NCBI RefSeq assembly: GCF_014656075.1
Contig: NZ_BNBS01000041.1
Location: forward strand, 1 to 64,000
Source: Streptomyces hydrogenans
GTDB lineage: Bacteria > Actinomycetota > Actinomycetes > Streptomycetales > Streptomycetaceae
Direction: 5' to 3'
Length of the DNA: 64,000 nucleotides
Below, in pieces: positions 24,563 through 33,225 of the stretch (positions within the stretch are counted from its first letter, which is position 1; each line of letters begins with the position of its first letter). Made by a program: the position numbers and the translations under genes. The notes under the pieces are model-generated. The model had not been told where the DNA came from. It made no database searches and saw only the letters and a program-made list of their open reading frames with translations.

Positions 24563-25555
24563 CTACGCGCCCGACAGCAGCGCCAGCAGCCCCGCCTCCC
24601 GCTCCGGGCTGAGACCGGCGCGGCGTTCGCGATCGAGGCCCTGTGCGCGCTCCCAGGCCAGGGTGTCGGCGATGACCTCGGCGCGGGGCCGCTGGCGCAG
24701 TCCGGCGGCGGCCGCGGCGGCGCCCGAACGCGCCTGGAAGCCGCCCCAGTCCTCGGCCACGATCCACAGCGGCAGCGACTCGGCGCCCATGAACTCCTCG
24801 ACGCCCTGCTCCAGCAGCCACGCCGAACCCGCCTTGACCAGCGGCCCGTTGTGCCCGGCGGCGGCGCGGGACAGCTCGATCCACTCGCCGAGCGGCACGT
24901 TCGGCCCCACGGTGTCGTACGTCCCCGTCTCCCCCTTCTCCGCCGAGTCGAGGATCCAGTCGACGAGGTCGCGGACGTCGATGACCCGCGTCGGCAGCTC
25001 CGGCTCGTCCGGCACCAGCATCGGCGCCTCCGGCTCGCGCGCGGCCCGCGCGGCCCAGTAGCCGGTCCGGCCGCTGACGTCCCCGGGCCCGCCGATGAGC
25101 CCCGCCCGCGCGACGAGCAGCCGGTCCCCGACGGCGGCGACGGACGCCAGCTCGCACGCGGCCTTGGCCTCGCCGTACAACGCCCGGTCCACCTCGTCGA
25201 GTTCGGTCGGCTCCATGAGCGCCGCGGACTCGTCGGCCCCGATCTCGGCCTGCGAGGCGTACACGTTCCCGGACGACACGTACGTCCAGTGCCGGGCCCG
25301 CCCGCCGAGCGCCGCCAGCGCCCCCTTCACGAACCCCGGCTGCCAGGACACCTCCACCACCGCGTCCCAGTCCCGCCCGGCCAGCGCGTCGTACGCCCCC
25401 GGCTCCCGCCGGTCGGCCGTCACCAGCACGGCCCCCTCCGCCACACCCCCGCTCTCCCCCCGCGCGAGACACGTCACCGCGTGCCCCCGCTCCAACGCCC
25501 GCCGCGACACCTCGCGGCCCACCCATGCGGTCCCACCGAGCACCAGAATCTCCAT
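24563..25555 (-). CDS. NAD(P)-dependent epimerase/dehydratase (atypical SDR)
   Basis: 330 aa. N-terminal Rossmann motif LVLGGTAWVGREV (5-17). The extended-SDR Tyr-x-x-x-Lys catalytic pair is replaced by ALYGEAKAACE, in which Tyr and Lys are still four apart; YVSSGNVYASQ is the Ser-containing strand. The C-terminal half resembles reductases acting on sugar or isoflavone-type substrates. Substrate unknown. The ATG at 25555 is chosen because the upstream extension runs through a long perfect hairpin. Divergent from the methyltransferase gene at 25948. Confidence 0.8.
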   Translation of the reverse strand: MEILVLGGTAWVGREVSRRALERGHAVTCLARGESGGVAEGAVLVTADRREPGAYDALAGRDWDAVVEVSWQPGFVKGALAALGGRARHWTYVSSGNVYASQAEIGADESAALMEPTELDEVDRALYGEAKAACELASVAAVGDRLLVARAGLIGGPGDVSGRTGYWAARAAREPEAPMLVPDEPELPTRVIDVRDLVDWILDSAEKGETGTYDTVGPNVPLGEWIELSRAAAGHNGPLVKAGSAWLLEQGVEEFMGAESLPLWIVAEDWGGFQARSGAAAAAAGLRQRPRAEVIADTLAWERAQGLDRERRAGLSPEREAGLLALLSGA

Positions 25556-25596
25556 GCCTCCCAGTCGACCACCGAACCCCCGGCGCGGAGACAGAA

Positions 25597-25633
25597 GTTC
25601 GCCGTCGGCGCACCGAGTGCGCCGACGGCGAAC
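25597..25633. repeat. Perfect 17-bp inverted repeat in a divergent promoter region
   Basis: Arms GTTCGCCGTCGGCGCAC and GTGCGCCGACGGCGAAC around a 3-nt CGA loop, 42 bp upstream of the epimerase start. No T-run follows on either strand, and it lies upstream of both flanking genes, so a simple terminator is unlikely; an operator or 5'-UTR structure is possible. Confidence 0.7.
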
Positions 25634-25639
25634 GAAAGG

Positions 25640-25947
25640 CGGGGAAGCACCGCCGGGAACGGGCCCGGGCCGGCCCCTCACCCCCCACCCCCTCCCCCAC
25701 CCCCCTCACCCGCTCGCGCGGCCCGCGGGAAACCCACCCCGGCGCGCCACGAGAAGCCCCCTCCCCGGCCCGAGGCACCCCCGTGAAGCCCCCTTCCCCC
25801 CTCCCCCCGGCACCCCGGTCGCCCCCGCTCCCACCCACGCCCCCACACCCCGCACAAGCCCTCCCCCCACACCCCCAACACCCCACCTGACCTGGGCATT
25901 TACCCTCCCCCCACCTATCCTGGAGGTCACGTCGAGGGGAGATCCAC
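25640..25947. other. Extremely C-rich low-complexity intergenic stretch
   Basis: From about 25676 to 25915 the plus strand is runs of C separated by single A, T or G (G runs on the minus strand), with no credible coding potential on either strand. It ends with the GAGGGGAGA ribosome site of the methyltransferase gene. The G-run strand could form quadruplexes. Confidence 0.6.
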
Positions 25948-26694
25948 ATGGCAGGGACGGACCGCGGGATCCGCACGGTCGAGGACGTCATGGCGCTGCT
26001 GGACGGGCTGTTCGCGCCCGGCGCCGACCGGTGGACGGAGGGCGGGGCGGACTGGTGGGACGGCTTCTACGCGGACCGGGACCGGCCGGTGCCGTTCTTC
26101 GTCCCGAAGCCGGACGAGAACCTGGTGTCGTACCTGGACCGGGGCGTGCTCACGGCCGGCGGCCGGGCGCTGGACCTCGGCTGCGGCCCCGGCCGCAACT
26201 CCCTCCACCTCGCCGCGCGCGGCTACCGGGTGGACGCCGTCGACCTCTCCGCGACCGCGATCCGCTGGGCGGAGGAACGGGCCGGTGAGCGCGGCGAGGA
26301 GGGCGTCCGCTTCCGCTGCGGCGACGCCTTCGCCCCCGGCACGGTCGAGGGCCCCTACGACCTCGTGTACGACTCCGGCTGCTTCCACCACCTCCCCCCG
26401 CACCGCCGCGTCACCTACCTCGCCCTCCTGGACCGCGTCCTCGCCCCCGGCGGCGCCTTCGCCCTCACCGCCTTCGCGGCCGGCGAGGGCGGCATGGGCT
26501 CGGAGCGCCCCGACGCCGACTTCTACCGCGAGGGAGCCCTGGAGGGCGGCCTCGCCTACACCGACACGTCCCTCCGCGCGATCTTCGCGCCGTACGACCC
26601 GGTCGAGCTCCGCCGCATGAGCCCCCAGCCCCCGGACTCCCCGCACTTCGGCGAGGGCTTCCTCTGGACGGCCCTCTTCCGCCGCCGCCCGTAG
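25948..26694 (+). CDS. Class I SAM-dependent methyltransferase
   Basis: 248 aa. Motif I ALDLGCGPGRNSLHLAARG (about 73-91), acidic loop VDAVDLSATAI, and YDLVYDSGCFHHLPPHRR are those of small-molecule class I methyltransferases related to tellurite-resistance/thiopurine types. No target-specific domain, so the substrate is unknown. The ATG has GAGGGGAGA about 6 nt upstream. Confidence 0.82.
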   Translation: MAGTDRGIRTVEDVMALLDGLFAPGADRWTEGGADWWDGFYADRDRPVPFFVPKPDENLVSYLDRGVLTAGGRALDLGCGPGRNSLHLAARGYRVDAVDLSATAIRWAEERAGERGEEGVRFRCGDAFAPGTVEGPYDLVYDSGCFHHLPPHRRVTYLALLDRVLAPGGAFALTAFAAGEGGMGSERPDADFYREGALEGGLAYTDTSLRAIFAPYDPVELRRMSPQPPDSPHFGEGFLWTALFRRRP

Positions 26695-26702
26695 AACCAC
26701 GT

Positions 26703-26737
26703 GAGGGGGAGGCCCGGGACCACCGGACCTCCCCCTC
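26703..26737. terminator. Bidirectional terminator
   Basis: GAGGGGGAGG pairs with CCTCCCCCTC around a 15-nt region that itself can pair (CCGG/CCGG), between two converging genes. Confidence 0.7.
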
Positions 26738-26750
26738 CCGCACGACACCG

Positions 26751-29700
26751 CTAGAACAGGCCCTTGAACCCGTTCCAGCCACCGGTCCCGATCAGCACCC
26801 GGCCACCGTACGCACCCGTGCCGGTCGAGGAGTACCGGTACAGCTTCCCGTCCGCGGTCCGCGCGAGCAGATCGGCCCGCCCGTCCCCGGACAGGTCGCC
26901 GACCCCGACGAGCGCCGAGTACACGCCCCAGCCCCCGCCGACCTTCACCCGCGGCGCGACCCCGCCGGTCGAGGTCCCGAAGTACCGCCACAGCACGCCG
27001 GCCGCGTCCACACCGAGCAGATCCCCGCGCCCGTCGCCGTTGAGGTCCCCGGCACCGACGATCCGCTTGTACAGCCTCCAGTCGGCCGCGATCTTCACCC
27101 GCGCCTTCAGCACGTGCGAGGCCGTCCCGCCGTAGAAGTACATGTCACCGGTAGACGCCTGCCGGGCGATGAGATCGGCGTACCCGTCCCCGTTCACATC
27201 CCCCGGAGACGTCAGGACGTCGTACCCGCTCCAGCCACTCCCGACGAGCGTGTACGGCGACGAGGCCGTCACGGCCTTCCCGCAGCCCGGCCGGTACGCC
27301 CGCAGCTCACTCCCGACCCGCACGTACACGTCCGCGCACCGGTCGCCGTTCAGGTCCCCGACCGGCACGAACAACGAACCGGTCGCGAACTTGTTGCCCG
27401 AACCGGCGATCCGCGACGAGACCCCGCCCGTCCCGGTACCCCGGTACAGCGACACCGCCCCGGCCGTGTCCATCGCCAGGACGTCACCGAAACCGTCGTC
27501 CCCGGCCATGTCCCGCCACACCGCACCGGCGCCGGACACGGCCACGTTCCCGGAGGCCGTCAGATCGGCCCCCTGCCCGTCGGCGGGCTTCACGGTCAGC
27601 GACCAGGTGTAGGCGCCGTTCGCCACGTACTTCCCGGCCGCGTCCTTCCCGTCCCACGAGGGCGCCACGATCCCCCGCGCCTCGCCACCGGTCAGCGTCC
27701 GCACGGTCTTCCCGCTCACCTTGTGCCGGAGCGTCAGCGTCCACGAGGCCCCCGGCTTCGAAAGCCACCAACGCGGCTTCCACACACCGGACTTGATGTT
27801 CGCGGCGGGAGTGTCGGCGTCGATGGCGGTGAGACGACTGGTGACACCGCCGAGACCGGTGACGCGGACCGATTGCCAGGGGTCGATGAAGGCGACACCG
27901 CCGCCGAAGCGGTCGACCGTCCATGACTGGCCCACGTACTGGTCCGCGTGGCCGACCATCTGTCCGACCGGCCGGTCCATCGCCTCGCCGGAGCGCACAT
28001 CCTCCACGTAGAGCCAACTGCCGTAGGATTCCGCATAGGTCAGGAAGCCGTCTCCGAGCAGCGGCTTGGCGTCACGCGGCACACGAGTCCATACCGAAAG
28101 GCTCCGCTCACGGTCGTGCACGACCACGGCACCACGGTCGGAAGCACACCGCCGGAAGATCCACTTCCCGGTGACGGCCAGCTCTGTGAAGGCTCCGCAC
28201 CCCGTGCCGAGGTCGACCGTCGCGGCCGCCTTGCCCGTACGCACGTCTACCGCGGAGACCTTGCCGTTCGCGGTGGTGCCGGTCCACAGCTGCCCACCCC
28301 AGAGAGACTGGTCCAGGTTGGCGGAGTCCTGGAGCACGGCTCCCGTCTCGATGTCGGCGACGATCGAACGCAGAACGTCCCCGGAGCGGGCGTGGAAGTG
28401 CACGTAACGTCCTGAGGCCCGCACCAGGGTGCGTGCTGTGAGCGCGGTGGCGTACGACACCAAGACGCTGCGCGTGGAGCCTCCGGCTCCTGGAGCCGTG
28501 ACACGCACGGAGACGGCGCAGTCGGTGCAGCCCGCCCGGTTCACGTTCTCCAGGGTGACCAGGCGCCCGTCACCGGTGTCCGTCCACCAGCGCGGGTAGG
28601 TAGCGCTTGTAAGGAGCTGCGGGCAATTCGCTGCCGAGAGGAGCGAGTCGCAGCTCCACCGTCCGGTCGCCGTGTGCGTGCCGGTGAGGGCGAGATCGTA
28701 CCCCTGGAGCCTCCGGTCCGTGCCCTCGTCGCTCGTCTGCGCCACCAGGCGGCCATGGGAGAACGTCATGCTCTCTCGCGTATACGCTTCGCCGAGCGCC
28801 AGGGACAGCTCCACCCTCGGCACCCCGTTTGTGCCCGTTGTGACCCTGTGGACGCCGGTCACGCCGGAGTCCGTCATACCCACCATGTGGAGCGAAGCGC
28901 CGGGTCCGGCGACGCTCCGTGAACCGCTGCGGACGTACACCCCCAACTCGCGAGGCGCCCCAGCGGTGAGCGGATAGGCCCACAAGCGGCCCATGTAGGT
29001 GCCGGGCTCCTCGATCCGCGTGATGAACCAGTCGCCCACCAGGCCGGATTCCCCGATGCCGATCACGGCTTCCTCGGGCAGGGTGACGTCGTGCCCCAGG
29101 GTGTTCGGTTCGGCGCGGGAGAGCACATGGATGCCGCGCCATCCACCGAGGACGATGCGGTCTTCTGCGAGGGCGCCGTACTGGGCCACCCCGAAAGATG
29201 CCGGCTGCGGCAACGGCGTGACGGTGCCGGCGGCATAGTCGAGGAGGGCGACGGTGTACTTCCCGGCCACGTAGTAGCCGAGCAGTGCGCCTGCCCCGTC
29301 CTGGGCGAACACCCGTGGCATGTCGGCGGCGCCAGGCAGGAAGACCTCGCGTCCGACGGAAGCGTCCTCTCCGTATCCGAAGAACCGCAGGGTGATGCCT
29401 TCGTCGTTCACCCTCCGGCCCTGCACCAGGTCTCGACCGGCGATGATCGGCAGCCACGTCCCATACTCCTCGCTGCCGGAGTAGGTGCGGTCCGCCGCGA
29501 AGTCGTGGACGGTGAACGCGCCATAGTCGCCGTCGGGACAGACGACGAGGTCGCCGTACCCGAACTGGCCGCCACCACCTCCACAGAGCGGGCCGTAGTC
29601 GACCCGGCCGTCCCCAGCGAGGCTCTGCCAGCGTGTCTGTTCGCCACTGTCCAGCTGCACGCCGGTCCCGACCGCCGCGATGGAGGCGTTCGGCGGGAAC

Positions 29701-29840
29701 TTCGGCATCGTCAGCGGAGCGATCGTCACCTCGTACGGCGCCGTGTCGGCCGCCGCCGCGGCCGGGGAGACGGCGGTCGTGAGGCCGGTGAGGGCCAGGG
29801 TCGCGCTCAGGGCGAGCGCGAGGGTTCTTCGTACGGACAA
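26751..29840 (-). CDS. Large secreted protein with beta-propeller-like region, FlgD-Ig domain and FG-GAP/VCBS repeats
   Basis: 1029 aa from the TTG at 29840, which has GAGGGG 10 nt upstream; the longer open frame has no ribosome site. A Sec signal peptide (residues 1 to about 29, ending in Ala-rich SPAAAAA) is followed by ~600 residues of beta-rich sequence. A FlgD-type Ig-like segment follows (TWTLTLRHKVSGKTVRTL, then WDGKDAAGKYVANGAYTW). Four or five FG-GAP/VCBS blades end the protein, with calcium-loop motifs such as GDLNGDGRGDLLG and GDLSGDGRADLLA. Probably an extracellular or cell-surface binding protein; no catalytic motif seen. The N-terminal coding half uses more A/T-ending codons than neighbouring genes. 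A shorter relative lies at 61.8 kb. Confidence 0.85.
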   Translation of the reverse strand: MSVRRTLALALSATLALTGLTTAVSPAAAAADTAPYEVTIAPLTMPKFPPNASIAAVGTGVQLDSGEQTRWQSLAGDGRVDYGPLCGGGGGQFGYGDLVVCPDGDYGAFTVHDFAADRTYSGSEEYGTWLPIIAGRDLVQGRRVNDEGITLRFFGYGEDASVGREVFLPGAADMPRVFAQDGAGALLGYYVAGKYTVALLDYAAGTVTPLPQPASFGVAQYGALAEDRIVLGGWRGIHVLSRAEPNTLGHDVTLPEEAVIGIGESGLVGDWFITRIEEPGTYMGRLWAYPLTAGAPRELGVYVRSGSRSVAGPGASLHMVGMTDSGVTGVHRVTTGTNGVPRVELSLALGEAYTRESMTFSHGRLVAQTSDEGTDRRLQGYDLALTGTHTATGRWSCDSLLSAANCPQLLTSATYPRWWTDTGDGRLVTLENVNRAGCTDCAVSVRVTAPGAGGSTRSVLVSYATALTARTLVRASGRYVHFHARSGDVLRSIVADIETGAVLQDSANLDQSLWGGQLWTGTTANGKVSAVDVRTGKAAATVDLGTGCGAFTELAVTGKWIFRRCASDRGAVVVHDRERSLSVWTRVPRDAKPLLGDGFLTYAESYGSWLYVEDVRSGEAMDRPVGQMVGHADQYVGQSWTVDRFGGGVAFIDPWQSVRVTGLGGVTSRLTAIDADTPAANIKSGVWKPRWWLSKPGASWTLTLRHKVSGKTVRTLTGGEARGIVAPSWDGKDAAGKYVANGAYTWSLTVKPADGQGADLTASGNVAVSGAGAVWRDMAGDDGFGDVLAMDTAGAVSLYRGTGTGGVSSRIAGSGNKFATGSLFVPVGDLNGDRCADVYVRVGSELRAYRPGCGKAVTASSPYTLVGSGWSGYDVLTSPGDVNGDGYADLIARQASTGDMYFYGGTASHVLKARVKIAADWRLYKRIVGAGDLNGDGRGDLLGVDAAGVLWRYFGTSTGGVAPRVKVGGGWGVYSALVGVGDLSGDGRADLLARTADGKLYRYSSTGTGAYGGRVLIGTGGWNGFKGLF

Positions 29841-30100
29841 GAAAGGGGTTCCCCTCAGGCGAACAGAGAGACGGCTTTCGGTGACGCCAGGCTGCGGAGG
29901 GGTACGCGGCACGGCGGCGTGGCACAGGAAGGCCACGGTGGTGCGCGTGGGCGCCGGCCCGATGCCCCCACCTGCCGGCTGGCGCGATCGTACAGCCGAC
30001 CGAAACGCGCGCGGAAGTGGAGGGGCCCCGTCCGTACGGCCGGTCCGCTCCGGGGTGTAAACGGGAGGTGCCGGCCGGGGACGGCCCCTACGCTGCCGCC

Positions 30101-30433
30101 ATGGGAACCAAGAGGACCCCGTACGTCTGCCTGCCGTGCCGGGGCTCGTACAAGCAGGGGTACGACCACGGGCCCGAGCGGAAGTGTCCTCGGTGCGGGG
30201 CGCCCATGATCGGCGTCGGCTCCGCGTTCCAGCCGCCCCGGCGGCGGGACGACGAGGCGTGGCGGGTGCTGTCGGTCCTGCTCCACGCGGGGGTCCGCTT
30301 CCACACGCGGGGCTGCTGCGGGGAAGGGTCCGGCTACCGCCCCCGCACCCTCGCCGAGGTGAAGGCGCGGGTGGCGTACGCGCGCCGGACCGGGGAGCCG
30401 CTCGCGAAGGCACTCGTCCGGCCGGTGGTCTGA
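30101..30433 (+). CDS. Small zinc-ribbon protein
   Basis: 110 aa. Two CxxC knuckles, YVCLPCRGS and RKCPRCGAPM, form a likely zinc ribbon in the first 35 residues. A helical basic C-terminus contains another Cys pair (RGCCGEG). Conserved in streptomycetes but of unknown function; database names implying deoxyxylulose phosphate synthase would be wrong for a protein this small. TACGCT ends 6 nt before the ATG, suggesting a leaderless message. Confidence 0.75.
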   Translation: MGTKRTPYVCLPCRGSYKQGYDHGPERKCPRCGAPMIGVGSAFQPPRRRDDEAWRVLSVLLHAGVRFHTRGCCGEGSGYRPRTLAEVKARVAYARRTGEPLAKALVRPVV

Positions 30434-30481
30434 GTCCGGGCCCGGTCCCGACCCGTCCGCTCCCGGCCCGTCCGGGAAACG

Positions 30482-30525
30482 CGCCGAGGGCGGCACCCCC
30501 CGCATGGGGAGTGCCGCCCTCGGCG
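30482..30525 (-). terminator. groEL terminator
   Basis: Perfect 15-bp stem CGCCGAGGGCGGCAC / GTGCCGCCCTCGGCG after the groEL stop codon. Confidence 0.8.
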
Positions 30526-30571
30526 TTCGCGTTCAGCTCGCGTCGAGCGATGAACCGCCGATCCCGGAGGA

Positions 30572-32194
30572 TCAGAAGTCCATGTCACCGCCCGGCATGC
30601 CGCCGCCGGCCGGGGCCGCGGCCTTCTCCGGCTTGTCGGCGATGACGGCCTCGGTGGTGAGGAACAGCGCGGCGATCGACGCGGCGTTCTGCAGCGCGGA
30701 GCGCGTCACCTTGGCCGGGTCGATGATGCCCTCGGCGACCAGGTCGACGTACTCGCCGGTCGCGGCGTTGAGGCCGTGGCCGGGGGTCAGGTTGCGCACC
30801 TTCTCCACGACGACGCCGCCCTCGAGGCCGGCGTTGACCGCGATCTGCTTGATCGGGGCCTCCAGGGCGAGCTTGACGATCGCGGCACCGGTGGCCTCGT
30901 CGCCGTCCAGCTCCAGCTTCTCGAAGACGCTGGAGGCCTGGAGCAGGGCCACGCCGCCACCGGCGACGATGCCCTCCTCGACGGCCGCCTTGGCGTTGCG
31001 CACGGCGTCCTCGATGCGGTGCTTGCGCTCCTTGAGCTCGACCTCGGTCGCGGCACCGGCCTTGATGACCGCCACGCCGCCGGCGAGCTTCGCGAGGCGC
31101 TCCTGGAGCTTCTCGCGGTCGTAGTCGGAGTCGCTGTTCTCGATCTCGGCGCGGATCTGGTTCACGCGGCCCGCGACCTGCTCGCTGTCACCGGCACCGT
31201 CGACGATGGTGGTCTCGTCCTTGGTGATGACGACCTTGCGGGCGCGGCCCAGCAGGTCGAGACCGGCCGACTCCAGCTTGAGGCCGACCTCCTCGGAGAT
31301 GACCGTGCCGCCGGTGAGGATGGCGATGTCCTGGAGCATGGCCTTGCGGCGGTCGCCGAAGCCCGGGGCCTTGACCGCGACGGAGCGGAAGGTGCCGCGG
31401 ATCTTGTTGACGACCAGGGTCGACAGGGCCTCGCCCTCGACGTCCTCGGCGATGATCAGCAGGGGCTTGCCCGACTGCATGACCTTCTCCAGGAGCGGGA
31501 GCAGGTCCTTCACCGAGGAGATCTTGGAGTTGACGATGAGGAGGTAGGGGTCCTCGAGCGAGGCCTCCATGCGCTCCATGTCGGTGGCGAAGTACGCCGA
31601 GATGTAGCCCTTGTCGAAGCGCATGCCCTCGGTGAGCTCGAGCTCCAGGCCGAAGGTCTGGGACTCCTCGACCGTGATGACGCCTTCCTTGCCGACCTTG
31701 TCCATCGCCTCGGCGATGAGCTCGCCGATCTGGGTGTCGGCGGCGGAGATGGAGGCGGTGGAGGCGATCTGCTCCTTCGTCTCGACCTCCTTCGCCTGGT
31801 CGAGCAGGGCGCCGGAGACGGCCTCGACGGCCTTCTCGATGCCGCGCTTGAGGGCCATCGGGTTGGCACCGGCGGCGACGTTGCGGAGGCCCTCGCGGAC
31901 GAGCGCCTGGGCGAGGACGGTGGCGGTGGTCGTACCGTCGCCGGCGACGTCGTCCGTCTTCTTGGCGACTTCCTTGACCAGCTCGGCGCCGATCTTCTCG
32001 TACGGGTCCTCGAGCTCGATCTCCTTGGCGATGGAGACACCATCGTTGGTGATCGTGGGGGCGCCCCACTTCTTCTCGAGGACGACGTTACGGCCCTTGG
32101 GGCCGAGGGTGACCTTGACGGCGTCAGCGAGCTGGTTCATGCCGCGCTCGAGACCGCGCCGGGCCTCCTCGTCGAACGCGATGATCTTGGCCAT
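30572..32194 (-). CDS. groEL: Chaperonin GroEL (stand-alone copy)
   Basis: 540 aa ATP-dependent 60-kDa chaperonin, full length. It has the ATP-binding AGDGTTTATVLAQAL segment, GRNVVLEKKWGAPTITNDGV at residues 32-51, and the Gly/Met C-terminus (GGGMPGGDMDF). No groES lies next to it, so this is the second, unlinked groEL typical of actinomycetes. Two CIRCE elements upstream indicate HrcA repression released by heat shock. The ATG at 32194 has an AGGACCAC-type site. Confidence 0.97.
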   Translation of the reverse strand: MAKIIAFDEEARRGLERGMNQLADAVKVTLGPKGRNVVLEKKWGAPTITNDGVSIAKEIELEDPYEKIGAELVKEVAKKTDDVAGDGTTTATVLAQALVREGLRNVAAGANPMALKRGIEKAVEAVSGALLDQAKEVETKEQIASTASISAADTQIGELIAEAMDKVGKEGVITVEESQTFGLELELTEGMRFDKGYISAYFATDMERMEASLEDPYLLIVNSKISSVKDLLPLLEKVMQSGKPLLIIAEDVEGEALSTLVVNKIRGTFRSVAVKAPGFGDRRKAMLQDIAILTGGTVISEEVGLKLESAGLDLLGRARKVVITKDETTIVDGAGDSEQVAGRVNQIRAEIENSDSDYDREKLQERLAKLAGGVAVIKAGAATEVELKERKHRIEDAVRNAKAAVEEGIVAGGGVALLQASSVFEKLELDGDEATGAAIVKLALEAPIKQIAVNAGLEGGVVVEKVRNLTPGHGLNAATGEYVDLVAEGIIDPAKVTRSALQNAASIAALFLTTEAVIADKPEKAAAPAGGGMPGGDMDF

Positions 32195-32324
32195 GTGAAG
32201 TGGTCCTCCCGGACATGGGGTGGATAACGCTCCAGGACCGCGCCGACGCCCGCGACGGACGGCCTCCGCGCTCCGTGTGGTTCCTTGCCCCACCCGGGTC
32301 GGCGGCCTCGTCTGACCGATCCTC

Positions 32325-32351
32325 GTAGCACTCTCACCTTCCGAGTGCTAA
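32325..32351. promoter_or_regulatory. CIRCE element 1 (HrcA operator)
   Basis: TAGCACTC-N9-GAGTGCTA, matching the CIRCE inverted repeat with the canonical 9-nt spacer; upstream of groEL. Confidence 0.92.
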
Positions 32352-32360
32352 CGCCAATGA

Positions 32361-32387
32361 TTAGCACTCGACCCATGCGAGTGCAAG
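32361..32387. promoter_or_regulatory. CIRCE element 2 (HrcA operator)
   Basis: TTAGCACTC-N9-GAGTGC followed by AAG, a slightly degenerate second CIRCE copy 9 bp from the first. Confidence 0.88.
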
Positions 32388-32507
32388 CGACTCTCGTGGA
32401 TCGGGCACCTCCGCGCCGCCCCTCCGGGGGGCATCCGAGGCGCATCCGGGGGCCGTACCCGCGCCCCGTGGCCGGCACCCCGCGCCCCCGTCCGCCCCGG
32501 AACGCGT

Positions 32508-32543
32508 CGAGGGGCCCGCATCCCTGAGGATGCGGGCCCCTCG
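32508..32543 (-). terminator. Terminator downstream of the cold-shock gene
   Basis: Perfect 16-bp stem CGAGGGGCCCGCATCC / GGATGCGGGCCCCTCG with a CTGA tetraloop. Lies after the csp stop and also insulates the groEL promoter region. Confidence 0.85.
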
Positions 32544-32577
32544 ACGGCGTTGGCGTCGGTGGCCGATCGCGTCGCGC

Positions 32578-32781
32578 TCAGGCGGTCACCTTGACCATGT
32601 CCGCCTGCGGACCCTTCTGACCCTGCGAGATCTCGAACTCGACTCGCTGGCCCTCTTCGAGGCTGCGGTACCCATCCATCTGGATGGCGCTGTAGTGGAC
32701 GAAAACATCCGCACCACCGTCGACCGCGATGAAGCCGTAGCCCTTCTCCGCGTTGAACCACTTGACGGTGCCCTGAGCCAT
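32578..32781 (-). CDS. Cold-shock protein (CspA family)
   Basis: 67 aa single cold-shock domain binding single-stranded RNA/DNA. RNP1 KGYGFIAV and RNP2 DVFVHYSAI are both intact; start MAQGTVKWFNAEKG is typical. A long A/T-richer untranslated region upstream (to about 33100) fits the long leaders of such genes. Probably an RNA chaperone. Confidence 0.95.
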   Translation of the reverse strand: MAQGTVKWFNAEKGYGFIAVDGGADVFVHYSAIQMDGYRSLEEGQRVEFEISQGQKGPQADMVKVTA

Positions 32782-33225
32782 GCCTAACTCCCCTATTACT
32801 TACTGGCCCTTGCGCGGATCCGCACTTCACGGACCCGGGTCAGAACCTGCGCCGGAACGCGTCGACCGCCGCTGAATGTATCTGTCCAACTGCCCTCTGC
32901 AACAGGGCAATCCGCTGGGAATTCTGGGCGGCACGGAAAGGGGAAGCGGGAAGAAATCCCTGAATTGCGGGGCAACTCGGGCCGGGCGAAAGGCGCATAA
33001 GGGGCAGAGTGTGCGCGCTTTCCGGCCGCCGGTTGTCGCATTCTCGTCAGGTCCGGACCCGCGCTCATATGCGTTTGGCATGAGCGGCCGAGGGGACTTC
33101 CCCAACTCTACCGCGCTCAACCATGCAGAATTGCCCCCTCCGCTTTCTCTCGCGGAAGGGGCAATTCTGGAACGAAGGCTACCAACTGGTAAGGGACCAG
33201 CCGGTAAGGGGCCGACCCGTGGGGA
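32782..33225. other. Cold-shock gene leader and terminator region
   Basis: About 440 nt with no supported gene. The left part is presumed promoter and long 5' leader of the cold-shock gene, less GC-rich than average, including the short inverted repeat TGCCCT...AGGGCA near 32890. The right part holds a strong terminator at 33126-33169. Confidence 0.6.
33126..33169 (-). terminator. Terminator of the thrC-sulfur-carrier operon
   Basis: CAGAATTGCCCC pairs with GGGGCAATTCTG, with inner pairing TCCGC/GCGGA, 57 nt after the sulfur-carrier stop. Confidence 0.8.

Noticed and set aside
29841..30413. N-terminal extension of the large FG-GAP protein to an upstream ATG
   Set aside because: It would place the signal peptide about 190 residues inside the protein and overlaps the divergent zinc-ribbon gene; the TTG at 29840 with GAGGGG is better.
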